Position numbers and translations under genes: made by a program
Notes under the pieces: model-generated
Seen by the model: the letters and a program-made list of their open reading frames with translations, nothing else
Database searches by the model: none
What the model was told of the DNA's origin: nothing
In this document: piece after piece, positions 25,088-32,595 of the stretch
How the letters are laid out: every line of letters starts with the position of its first letter
Numbering within the stretch: position 1 is the stretch's first letter
Assembly: GCF_000732925.1 (NCBI RefSeq)
Contig: NZ_CP008953.1
Coordinates: 6,510,001-6,574,000 of the forward strand
Source of the DNA: Amycolatopsis japonica
Lineage (GTDB): Bacteria > Actinomycetota > Actinomycetes > Mycobacteriales > Pseudonocardiaceae
DNA length: 64,000 bases
Reading direction: 5' to 3'

Positions 25088-26586
25088 CCTTCAATCTGGC
25101 GACCCATTTCGTCGACCGCCTCCCCGGGCACCGGACGGCGTTGCTGTGCGGCGACGAGGAAGTCACGTATGCGCAGCTCGGCGCATTGGTGAACCGGGCC
25201 GGGAACGTGCTGCGCGAGCTCGGTGTCCGAAGTGGACAGCGGGTTCTGCTGGCGCTGAACGACGGCGTCGAGTTCGTGGCCGTCTGGTATGCGGCGCAGA
25301 AGATCGGCGCGGTCACCGCCGAGGTCTATTCCTTCCTGCAGCCCAAGGATTACGCGTACTACCTCGGCTACACCGAGGCCGTCGTCGTCATCGCGGACGC
25401 CTCGACGTTGCCCGCGCTGCGCGAAGCCGGGGCACGGAACCTGCTGGTCGTCGGCGACGTGGACTTGCTGCCCGGCGAGCACTCGTTCTCCACGCTGATC
25501 GCCTCGGCGTCGGCCGAACTGGAAGCCGCGCCGACCACGCTGGACGACGTCGCGATCTGGAAGTTCACCACCGGCAGCACCGGCGCGCCCAAGGCGTGTG
25601 TGCACCCGGCGCGCAGCGCGCTGGAAAGCTTCGACCGGTACGCGCTCGGCGTGCTCGGCCTCCGCGAGGACGACCGCGTACTGGCCGTGCCGAAGCTGTT
25701 CTTCGGCTACGCGCGCGATCTGACCGCGTTGTTCCCGTTCGGCGTGGGCGCGTCCGGGATCGTGTTCCCGCAACGCAGCACCGCCGACCTGCTGTTCTCG
25801 CTGATCGAGCGCTATCGGCCGACGATCCTGGTCAACGTGCCGACCATGATGAGCGCGATGATCGCCCATCCGGCGGCGGCAGGAGTGGACATGAGCTCGC
25901 TACGGCTCGCGACGTCGGCGGGTGAGGCCTTGCCGTCGGAGCTGCATCGCAAGTGGGACAACCTGTTCGGTGTCCCGGTGATCGACGGGATCGGCTCGTC
26001 GGAGGCGTATCACATCTATCTGTCCAATGTGCCCGGCGCGCAGCGGGTCGGCAGCCTCGGCCGCGAGGTCCCCGGCTACACCGCCCGCGTGCTGGACGAG
26101 AGCGGCGATCCGTTGCCGGACGGGGAGATCGGCACGCTGGAGGTGACCGGCCCGACGATCGCGCGCGAGTACTACGGCGACGCCGAGAAGACCGCGCGGA
26201 CGTTCCACGGCGACACCCTGCGCACCGGCGATCTGTTCAGCCGCGACACCGACGGATACTTCCACCACCACGGCCGCGCCGACGACCTGCTGAAGGTGTC
26301 CGGCGTGTTCGTCGCGCCGAGCGAGATCGAAGACTGCCTCATCGGTCATCCCGCGGTCGTCGACTGCGCGGTGCTGGGCGTGACCGTCGACGGCCTCGTC
26401 GTCCCTCGGGCGTGCGTCGTCCTGGCGGAGGGCGCTTCCGCCACGGCCGAGGAACTCAAGGATCACGCGCGGGCCCAGCTGGCGAAGCACAAGTATCCGC
26501 GCGAGGTGGTGTTCGTGACCGAACTCCCCCGCACCGCCAACGGAAAACTCGATCGGCGCGCGTTGCGCCGGGTGGAGGCAGAGTGA
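25084..26586 (+). CDS. Benzoate-CoA ligase family enzyme (candidate anthranilate-CoA ligase)
   Basis: 500 residues of the ANL superfamily, with closest resemblance to benzoate-CoA ligases. Phosphate-binding motif FTTGSTGAPKACVH, GSSEAYHIY, the TGDLFSRD motif, hinge GRADDLLKVSG and the terminal catalytic Lys in RTANGKLDRR. ATGA overlap with the amidohydrolase gene. Since the divergent operon makes anthranilate from tryptophan, 2-aminobenzoate activation to 2-aminobenzoyl-CoA is the likely reaction; benzoate or salicylate cannot be excluded. Confidence 0.87.
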   Translation: MTFNLATHFVDRLPGHRTALLCGDEEVTYAQLGALVNRAGNVLRELGVRSGQRVLLALNDGVEFVAVWYAAQKIGAVTAEVYSFLQPKDYAYYLGYTEAVVVIADASTLPALREAGARNLLVVGDVDLLPGEHSFSTLIASASAELEAAPTTLDDVAIWKFTTGSTGAPKACVHPARSALESFDRYALGVLGLREDDRVLAVPKLFFGYARDLTALFPFGVGASGIVFPQRSTADLLFSLIERYRPTILVNVPTMMSAMIAHPAAAGVDMSSLRLATSAGEALPSELHRKWDNLFGVPVIDGIGSSEAYHIYLSNVPGAQRVGSLGREVPGYTARVLDESGDPLPDGEIGTLEVTGPTIAREYYGDAEKTARTFHGDTLRTGDLFSRDTDGYFHHHGRADDLLKVSGVFVAPSEIEDCLIGHPAVVDCAVLGVTVDGLVVPRACVVLAEGASATAEELKDHARAQLAKHKYPREVVFVTELPRTANGKLDRRALRRVEAE

Positions 26587-27275
26587 GCAGGATCGTCGTC
26601 GTCACCGGCGGGACCCGCGGGATCGGCGCGGCCATCGCCGCCCGGTTCCGGGCCGCCGGCGACAAGGTGCACGCCCCCGGCCGGGCCGACTGCGACGTCA
26701 CCGACGAAGACGCCGTCGCGCGGTACTTCGACGGTCTCGGGCCGGTGGACGTGCTGGTGAACAACGCCGGGATCTCGGCGAGCGCCCCGCTGGCGAAGAC
26801 CTCGCTGGAGCAGTGGCGGACCCAGCTCGAGGTCAACGCGACCGGCGCTTTCCTGTGTACACGGGCGGTCCTGCCCGGTATGCGGTCGCGCGACACCGGC
26901 CGGATCGTCACCGTCGCCTCGACGGCGTCGCATATCGGCTACCGCTACACCGCCGGCTACACCGCGTCGAAGCACGCCGCCGTCGGCCTGATGCGGGCTA
27001 CTGCAGCGGAACTGGCGGGCACCAGCGTCACCGCGAACGCCGTCTGCCCGGCCTTCGTGCGCACGGACATGACGGCAGCCTCCGTCGCCCGGATCCAGGA
27101 ACGGACCGGCCGCGACGAAGCCGACGCGGAAGCCGCCCTCGCCGCCGCGTCACCACTCGGCCGCCTGCTCGAACCCGACGAGGTCGCCCACGCGGTGACC
27201 TTCTTCGCGGCGCCCGAAGCCGCCGCGATCAACGGACAGACACTCGTCCTCGATGGAGGTGGGATCCAGTCATGA
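26583..27275 (+). CDS. Short-chain dehydrogenase/reductase
   Basis: 230 residues of classical SDR type: NAD(P) motif TGGTRGIG, structural NNAG, active-site Ser in VASTASH and YxxxK as YTASK, C-terminal GQTLVLDGG. GTG start overlaps the ligase stop (GTGA). In this operon it may oxidise or reduce a hydroxyacyl-CoA or ring intermediate after 2-aminobenzoyl-CoA formation. Cofactor preference is not clear from the sequence. Confidence 0.9.
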   Translation: MSRIVVVTGGTRGIGAAIAARFRAAGDKVHAPGRADCDVTDEDAVARYFDGLGPVDVLVNNAGISASAPLAKTSLEQWRTQLEVNATGAFLCTRAVLPGMRSRDTGRIVTVASTASHIGYRYTAGYTASKHAAVGLMRATAAELAGTSVTANAVCPAFVRTDMTAASVARIQERTGRDEADAEAALAAASPLGRLLEPDEVAHAVTFFAAPEAAAINGQTLVLDGGGIQS

Positions 27276-28099
27276 GCCCGTTCCGCGCCACGCCGCCGAT
27301 CACGACGGACTGGGAGCACTTCGAGTTCACCGTGGACGACGGCGTCGCCACGGTCACCTTGAACCGCCCCGACAAACTGAACGCGCTCACCTTCGACAGC
27401 TACGCCGACCTGCGCGACCTGCTGGCCGAATTGCCGCATCGCGGCGACGTCCGGGTGCTGGTCATCACCGGGCAGGGGCGGGGTTTCTGCTCCGGCGGCG
27501 ACGTCGAAGAGATCATCGGTGAACTGCAGAAGATGGAGTCCGCGGAACTGCTGGAGTTCACGCGGATGACCGGCGCGGTGGTGAAGGCGCTGCGGGAATG
27601 CCCCATCCCGGTGATCGCCGCGGTGAACGGTGTCGCCGCGGGCGCGGGCTCGGTGATCGCGCTGGCGAGCGACTTCCGGCTGCTGGCGTCGTCGGCGAAG
27701 TTCGCCTTCCTGTTCACGAAGGTCGGGCTGGCCGGCGCGGACATGGGCTCGGCGTACCTGCTGCCGCGGCTGGTCGGGCTCGGCCGGGCGACGGAACTGC
27801 TGATGCTGGGCGACAAGATCGACGCCGCCCGAGCCGAGACCATCGGGCTGGCTTCGAAGGTGGTGCCCGACTCAGACTTGGCTTCGGAGGCTTCCGCGTT
27901 GGCTCGGCGTCTTGCCGATGGGCCGGCTTTGGCTTACAGCACGACGAAGGTTCTGTTGACGCGTGAGCTCGATATGGACCTGGGGAGTTCCATCGAGCTG
28001 GAGGCGATCACGCAGGCTTTGCTGATGACGGCGAAGGATCATGGGGAGTTCTATGCGGCGTGGACGGCTGGGCGTTCGCCTCAATGGACCGGTCGGTGA
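27272..28099 (+). CDS. Enoyl-CoA hydratase/isomerase family protein
   Basis: 275 residues of the crotonase fold. Oxyanion-hole motifs are RGFCSGGDVEEI and AAVNGVAAGAGSVIALASD; FLFTKVGLAGADMGSAYLLPRLVG carries the usual second catalytic region. ATGA overlap with the SDR gene; last gene of the operon. Codon use changes from about 27840 on: the last 80 or so codons are full of GCT, TTG, GAT, CGT and CTT while the rest is strongly G/C-ending. This suggests a recombination junction near the 3' end. Confidence 0.93.
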   Translation: MSPFRATPPITTDWEHFEFTVDDGVATVTLNRPDKLNALTFDSYADLRDLLAELPHRGDVRVLVITGQGRGFCSGGDVEEIIGELQKMESAELLEFTRMTGAVVKALRECPIPVIAAVNGVAAGAGSVIALASDFRLLASSAKFAFLFTKVGLAGADMGSAYLLPRLVGLGRATELLMLGDKIDAARAETIGLASKVVPDSDLASEASALARRLADGPALAYSTTKVLLTRELDMDLGSSIELEAITQALLMTAKDHGEFYAAWTAGRSPQWTGR

Positions 28100-28134
28100 G
28101 TTCTTTCGGTGACCGTCGGGGCTGGCTCCGGTCG

Positions 28135-28572
28135 GTCATGACCGGTCTGGTGACGATGGACTGTGTGGCCGGTCCAGTCAAGATGCTCAGCTTGTGATGC
28201 GCTCTTGAATCGTCCATTAAGGACTGGGCGGCGGATCGGTTCCGGTGGCGGGCTTTCACGAGCGGGGCAGGCGAGCAGGTCCTCAGGGATTTCGGGTGCC
28301 GGTGTTTCGGTCGTGACCGGTCCGGTGACGATGGACTGTGTGGATTTTGGTGCGTTGGATGACCTGAAATCCACACAGTCGTGCGTGATCGGGCCAGTCG
28401 TGGTGGTCGTCCGTTAGGGAGTGCTTCGGTCGTCGATGAATCTGGGGAAGGGGCAGGCCTCAGTCGCGGATACGGAGGGCTTCGTCGCCGAGTGGCGGGT
28501 CCTGAGGGGTCTCGGTCGGGCGAGCGATGGACTGTGTGGGTTTTGGAACGTCAGATGTCCCAAAACGCACAC
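28135..28572. repeat. Three-copy repeat with hairpins in a 520-bp gene-free stretch
   Basis: CGATGGACTGTGTGG recurs three times. Copies at 28135-28168 and 28310-28343 match at 32 of 34 positions; a shorter copy is at about 28524-28540. Each starts a hairpin: GGCCGGTCcaGTCA mirrors TGACCGGTC at the first; GACTGTGTGGATTT pairs perfectly with AAATCCACACAGTC (28367-28380) at the second; GTGTGGGTTTTGG pairs with CCAAAACGCACAC (one mismatch) at the third. The stretch from 28100 to 28622 between convergent genes holds no convincing coding sequence; open frames there are short and lack homology-like features. Confidence 0.7.
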
Positions 28573-28579
28573 GGGCATG

Positions 28580-28619
28580 CCGAGGGGCCCGTCGCCTGGG
28601 TGGCTAACGGGCTCCTCGG
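28580..28619 (-). terminator. Hairpin terminator of the HNH gene
   Basis: CCGAGGGGCCCGT (28580-28592) pairs with ACGGGCTCCTCGG (28607-28619) with one mismatch, starting 4 nt beyond the HNH gene stop at 28623. Confidence 0.65.
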
Positions 28620-28622
28620 GGC

Positions 28623-29876
28623 CTAGACGTGATGCAGGGTGTTGCGCCTAGGTTTTCGGAGCGGATCCCGATACTGGGGTGGGATGAACTCCGGTAACCC
28701 ATCGGCCGCCATCCGTACTTCCCAGTCACCGTGGTGAATCAGCCGGTGATGGAAGCCGCAGAGCAACACGAGATTTCGGAGGTCGGTGGGTCCGCCGTCT
28801 GCCCAGTGCTCAATATGGTGGGCGTGGCAGTTCTTGGGTTTCCGGTGGCATCCGGGGAAGGCGCAGCCGCCGTCTCGGATGTTCAACGCGCGTCTCTGCC
28901 CTGGGGTGACGAATCTTCTCAGGCGCCCCATATCCAGCGGTTCCCCCGACGCGCCCATCACGACCGGCACCATCAGGCAATCGCAGGCCGCTAGCCGGGC
29001 TTCCCGCGCCGTCATCGTCCCCACAAAGTCCAAGCAGGCGGTGCCGAGACCCGATTTGAGTTCCTCCAGCCCGATGGTGACGTGCACCAAGGTGCGGTAA
29101 CCGCTGGTTCCGGGCTGGTCCGGGCAGGCGATCGCCAAGTCGAGGAGTTCGGCCCAGGCGTCGCCCATGCGTTCGCACTTCATCCGCAAGTCCGCCTGCC
29201 CGAACTCATCCACCGGCCGCGGCTGGGCGTGTGCTTCCAGGGCGGCGGCGGTGCGGGCGCCGGTCTCGTCATCGAGGAGGCCGGTGAGTTTCCAGAAGCC
29301 GTCTTTGCGCCGTTCCAGGGTGATCTCGCGGCGTGGTTCTTTGGGCTCGGGGTCTTTGGGTTCGTTGCCGTCCGGATTCAGTAAGTCTTGCAGGTTCGCC
29401 TCGGCCTTGGCGAGCTGCCGGGGACCGGCACTCGGGGCCAGGTTGGCGAGGATCTGCTCCGCACCCGCCCGATCCTCGGCCGAAATGTCGGCGGGGAGGT
29501 TTTTCAGGATCTCCAGGATCTGATCGATCCGTTCGTCCCCGACCAGTCCCTGAGCGGCGACCGCAGCAGTGGCGGGAGCGAGAGGCGGAACCTCGGTGCC
29601 ATCCAGGGCCCGGGTGGGGTTCAAGGCGATCGCCCGCTTCACGATCGGACCCGCCTCACCCCGCGACAATCCCGCGATCTCGGCGAGCCAGCTTGCCGTG
29701 CTGCCATGCCCGTACAAGTCTTTGGCGCCCCGAGACTCGATCTCCGCCAGGAACTGCCCCAGACAGGCGGTCGCGATCCGAATCAGCTGCAAAGCGTGCT
29801 GCACGCCATGGGCAAGCTCCAGCTTGCCGGCACGCCACAGTTCCTGCGGCAACTCGGGGAGGAAGGTCTCGGACAC
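28623..29876 (-). CDS. DUF222/HNH endonuclease domain protein (13E12 family)
   Basis: About 417 residues. An N-terminal DUF222 region (LPELPQELWRAGKLELAHGV; LYGHGSTASWLAEIAGLSRG) precedes a C-terminal HNH nuclease (RDGGCAFPGCHRKP, then CHAHHIEHWADGGPT and LCGFHHRLIHHG) with complete Cys/His ligands. This is the family of mycobacterial 13E12 repeat proteins, which are multicopy and accessory, and several of which are SOS-regulated. I place the start at GTG 29876, because an ideal TATTAT sits 7 nt upstream and a LexA box covers the -35 region; the frame stays open to 29906. Codon use is less GC-biased than in neighbours. Confidence 0.88.
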   Translation of the reverse strand: MSETFLPELPQELWRAGKLELAHGVQHALQLIRIATACLGQFLAEIESRGAKDLYGHGSTASWLAEIAGLSRGEAGPIVKRAIALNPTRALDGTEVPPLAPATAAVAAQGLVGDERIDQILEILKNLPADISAEDRAGAEQILANLAPSAGPRQLAKAEANLQDLLNPDGNEPKDPEPKEPRREITLERRKDGFWKLTGLLDDETGARTAAALEAHAQPRPVDEFGQADLRMKCERMGDAWAELLDLAIACPDQPGTSGYRTLVHVTIGLEELKSGLGTACLDFVGTMTAREARLAACDCLMVPVVMGASGEPLDMGRLRRFVTPGQRRALNIRDGGCAFPGCHRKPKNCHAHHIEHWADGGPTDLRNLVLLCGFHHRLIHHGDWEVRMAADGLPEFIPPQYRDPLRKPRRNTLHHV

Positions 29877-29882
29877 CCCTTC

Positions 29883-29914
29883 ATAATACCCGAAGAAATC
29901 GAACACGTGTTCGT
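29883..29914 (-). promoter_or_regulatory. lexA box: Near-consensus LexA (SOS) box and -10 element
   Basis: TCGAACACGTGTTCGT (29899-29914, given on the + strand) matches the actinobacterial SOS box TCGAAC-N4-GTTCGA in 11 of 12 positions. TATTAT (complement of 29883-29888) follows as a -10 and points to a transcription start at or next to the GTG at 29876, giving a leaderless transcript. LexA bound there would cover the -35 region. Confidence 0.75.
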
Positions 29915-29999
29915 AATTTCAAGCAACCAGCAAACCGCACGAACAACACCGAAGAGTGAAACAGCCACCGACCCCGAATCACCCTGCGAAGGCACCCCA

Positions 30000-30203
30000 C
30001 GCACTTAGTCGACTAAATGCGAGCAACGGCGGGCGCACCCTCAAACACGCCGTCGAGACAGAGTGAATAGCACCGAAGGCCAGGCCGGCCACCCATGCGA
30101 CTACCTCCGAGCACGCCCCGCACTTAGTCGACCAAATGCGAGGCCCTCTAGCCATTAGTCGACTAAATGCGAAGAACCCCACGCAATTAGTCGGCTAATT
30201 GCG
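30000..30203. repeat. Array of four short palindromes (CGCA-TTAGTCGACTAA-TGCG type)
   Basis: Four 21-22-bp copies: 30000-30021, 30119-30140, 30151-30171 and 30182-30203. All share TTAGTCG and end in TGCG; the first two have one or two mismatched pairs, the third is a half-degraded copy, the fourth (CGCAATTAG/CTAATTGCG) is a variant with compensated arms. The last copy overlaps the end of the WYL regulator gene and encodes its final codons and TAA stop. The rest of 29915-30181 is non-coding. Confidence 0.75.
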
Positions 30204-31143
30204 AAAGGTGGCCCGCAGCGCCCAGCAATCGATCGGCCAGAACCCGGCACCGCTCGCCCAACTCCACCGGCTCGATCACTTCGAAAGCGTGCCCCAGCAC
30301 CACCACATGCATCAGCAGGAAATCGAGATCCCCGGCCCCGCTCAGCACCTCGCACCGCGAACGCCCCCGTTCCCGCACGACAGCGGCCGACGCCGGGATC
30401 TGCGAACGCACGACCGGAGCGGGCGCGTGCACCAAAAACCGTGCCTGGTGCCGATAGACCCGGCTGGCGATGTTCTCCTGCACGTACGCCGCCGCGTCGG
30501 GCGCCTCGCGCGGACGGAAACGCCACGACCGCGCGGAAACTCCGGTCATCCGATCGACGCGGAAGGTGCGCCAGTCGTCGCGGTCGAGGTCGTAGGCGAG
30601 CAGATACCAGCGCCGCCCCGAGGCCACCAAACGGTACGGCTCGACCCGCCGCGGCATGGAACCCGAAGACGGATACTCGAAGCCCAACTCGACCTCGTCG
30701 CGGCAAGCGCGGGCCAGGGTCATGAGCACGTCGGGGTCGATCGGCGCGCGGCTTCCGTCGAAGGCGACCACGGAGCCGGACAACGCGCTCACCTCGTGCC
30801 GCAGTCTGGTCGGCAGCACCCGGTCGAGTTTCGTCAGCGCCCGCAACGCGGCTTCCCCGCTGCCCGCGCCGGCGAGCAGCGAGACCGCGGTGGCGATCGC
30901 CTCCTCGTCGTCCAGCAGCAACGGCGGCATGTCATGGCCTGGCCCGAGCTGGTAGCCCCCGCCGACGCCGTTGCTCGCCTGCACCGGGTAACCGAGCGCG
31001 CGCAGCCGCTCGACGTCCCGCCGGATCGTGCGCGGCGTGACACCGAGCCGCTCCCCCAGCTCCGGACCGGTCCACACGGCACGCTGCTGCAACAGCCCGA
31101 GCAGGGTGAGCACCCGTTCGGTCGTCCCGCGCTCGTCCTCCAT
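30187..31143 (-). CDS. WYL-domain helix-turn-helix regulator (YafY type)
   Basis: About 318 residues. N-terminal DeoR-like winged helix (VLTLLGLLQQRAVWTGPELG; RTIRRDVERLRALGYPV), then a WYL domain with RRWYLLAYDLDRDDWRTFRVDRM and a C-terminal WCX extension. Such regulators sense small or nucleic-acid ligands and often repress a divergent VOC or other small enzyme gene, as here. ATG at 31143 is used; GTG at 31152 is possible. Its last residues (SQLAD) and stop codon are encoded by a repeat palindrome, so the native end may have been replaced. Confidence 0.9.
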   Translation of the reverse strand: MEDERGTTERVLTLLGLLQQRAVWTGPELGERLGVTPRTIRRDVERLRALGYPVQASNGVGGGYQLGPGHDMPPLLLDDEEAIATAVSLLAGAGSGEAALRALTKLDRVLPTRLRHEVSALSGSVVAFDGSRAPIDPDVLMTLARACRDEVELGFEYPSSGSMPRRVEPYRLVASGRRWYLLAYDLDRDDWRTFRVDRMTGVSARSWRFRPREAPDAAAYVQENIASRVYRHQARFLVHAPAPVVRSQIPASAAVVRERGRSRCEVLSGAGDLDFLLMHVVVLGHAFEVIEPVELGERCRVLADRLLGAAGHLSQLAD

Positions 31144-31163
31144 GTCACCCACTCTGCCAGAGA

Positions 31164-31186
31164 TAGCGGACCGATCCTGTCCGCTA
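31164..31186. promoter_or_regulatory. Perfect dyad between WYL regulator and VOC genes
   Basis: TAGCGGAC (31164-31171) and GTCCGCTA (31179-31186) separated by 7 bp, in the 62-bp gap between the divergent genes. It is the expected type of operator for a YafY-like regulator controlling itself and the VOC gene. Confidence 0.7.
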
Positions 31187-31205
31187 GGCGTGTCAGACTT
31201 CTCCC

Positions 31206-31676
31206 ATGAACCGCAAGAGCCGCGAATTCCAGGTCAGCTTCGACGCCCTCGACCCCAAAGCCCTGTCCACCTTCTGGCGCGACGCCCTGGGCTACGTCCA
31301 CCCCGGCCCGCCCGGGGTCGAGGTGCCCGAGGGCACCGACCCGCTGGACGCGTGGGACGAGTTCCTCGAGCGGGTCGGCATGCCCGTGGAGCAGCGCAAC
31401 AGCCGCTCTGCCCTCGAAGACCCGGCGGGCGAAGGGCCCAGGATCTTCTTCCAGCAGGTCCCGGAGGACAAGATCGCGAAGAACCGCGTCCACCTCGACA
31501 TCCGCGCCGCTCCCGGCCTGCAGGGTGACGAGCGCATGGCGGCGCTCGAAGCCGAATGCGACCGTCTCGTCGCCCTGGGCGCGACGCGAGTGAAGCGTTT
31601 CGAGCCCGAGCAGCCGTTGAGCCTCGGCTTCATCGTGATGAACGACCCCGAGGGCAACGAGTTCTGCCTAGACTGA
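31206..31676 (+). CDS. VOC (glyoxalase/bleomycin resistance-like) family protein
   Basis: 156 residues with a VOC fold: N-terminal VSFDALDPKALSTFWRDALG, central RIFFQQVPEDKIAKNRVHLDI and the terminal MNDPEGNEFCLD, where His and Glu are typical metal ligands. Function not predictable beyond a lyase, resistance or isomerase role. Divergent from, and probably repressed by, the WYL regulator. Its stop overlaps the convergent SMP-30-like gene by 9 nt. Confidence 0.88.
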   Translation: MNRKSREFQVSFDALDPKALSTFWRDALGYVHPGPPGVEVPEGTDPLDAWDEFLERVGMPVEQRNSRSALEDPAGEGPRIFFQQVPEDKIAKNRVHLDIRAAPGLQGDERMAALEAECDRLVALGATRVKRFEPEQPLSLGFIVMNDPEGNEFCLD

Positions 31677-32585
31677 CGTCACCGCGATCGCGTTGTCCTC
31701 CAGGGATCCGAAGTAGAGGGTCCCGGCCCGTTCGCGGACCCCGACGAGCACGTGGAACCCGTCGATCTCCCCGCGCAGTTCGTGGACCAGCTTTCCGTCC
31801 GGGGTCACGCCCCGCACCCCGCATTCCCGCGCGGGTGCGGGCTGCAGCGCGGTCGGCAACGCCCGGACACCGGCCCGCAGCGGCGCGGGGAGCTTCTGCA
31901 CCAAGGAAAGCGCGGGCACCTTCGGGCTCGCCACGGTGATCCAGATCAGTCCGTCGCTGCCGGTCGAGATGTTGTCGGGATAACCCCACAGATCGTCGAC
32001 GAGGTAGTCCCGCGTGCCCGCCTTGTCGCCCGTGAGCCATACGCGCGCGACCCGGTAGGCGCCGGTCTCGGCGACGGCCACATAGGACTCGTCGGGCGGC
32101 AGCGCGACGCCGTTGGCGAACTGGAAACCGTCCGCGAGCTGCTCGATCTTCCCGTCCGGTGTGCGCCGCAGGAGCCGTCCGCCGCCGGTCTGCTCGATCA
32201 GGTCGTCACGCCATTTCTCGATGCCGAAGCGGCGCGACGAGTCGGTGAAGTACACCGTGCCGTCGGAGGCGACGGCGGCGTTGTTGCAGAACACGAAGTC
32301 GAGCCCCACCGCCGAAGTCGCCAGCGTGGTGACCGGGCCGCCCGCGAGGGGCATGGTGAGCAGACCGGCCTTGGCGTCGCAGATCAGGAGGTCTTCGCCG
32401 TAGAACTCCAGGCCCAGCGGACGGCCGCCGGTGTCGCCGAGGACGTCGATCCGCTTGCCGTCCGGCGTGACGCGCAGGATCCGCCCGTCGTCGACGCCGG
32501 TGTAGATCCGCCCCTGGTCGTCGACCACGACGTCCTCGGGACCGTGCCCGTTGACCGGGATGACCGTGACCTCGCCGAACGCCAT
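31668..32585 (-). CDS. SMP-30/gluconolactonase/strictosidine synthase-like beta-propeller protein
   Basis: 305 residues with repeated propeller blades (PEDVVVDDQGRIYTGVDDGR; GLEFYGEDLLICDAKAGL; NNAAVASDGTVYFTDSSRRF; DNISTGSDGLIWITVASP). The FTDSS and YPDNIS segments are typical of the strictosidine synthase-like branch, whose bacterial members are lactonase-like hydrolases. No signal peptide. Last of a four-gene operon that begins with an SDR at 35065; only 10 nt separate it from the phosphatase gene. The other genes suggest acyl-CoA or lipid metabolism. Confidence 0.85.
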   Translation of the reverse strand: MAFGEVTVIPVNGHGPEDVVVDDQGRIYTGVDDGRILRVTPDGKRIDVLGDTGGRPLGLEFYGEDLLICDAKAGLLTMPLAGGPVTTLATSAVGLDFVFCNNAAVASDGTVYFTDSSRRFGIEKWRDDLIEQTGGGRLLRRTPDGKIEQLADGFQFANGVALPPDESYVAVAETGAYRVARVWLTGDKAGTRDYLVDDLWGYPDNISTGSDGLIWITVASPKVPALSLVQKLPAPLRAGVRALPTALQPAPARECGVRGVTPDGKLVHELRGEIDGFHVLVGVRERAGTLYFGSLEDNAIAVTSV

Positions 32586-32595
32586 CGCGTGTCTC

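Noticed and set aside
28381..28651. Small plus-strand frames of 76-81 codons in the repeat region
   Set aside because: They run across hairpin arms and into the HNH gene end, lack ribosome binding sites and have no plausible protein features.
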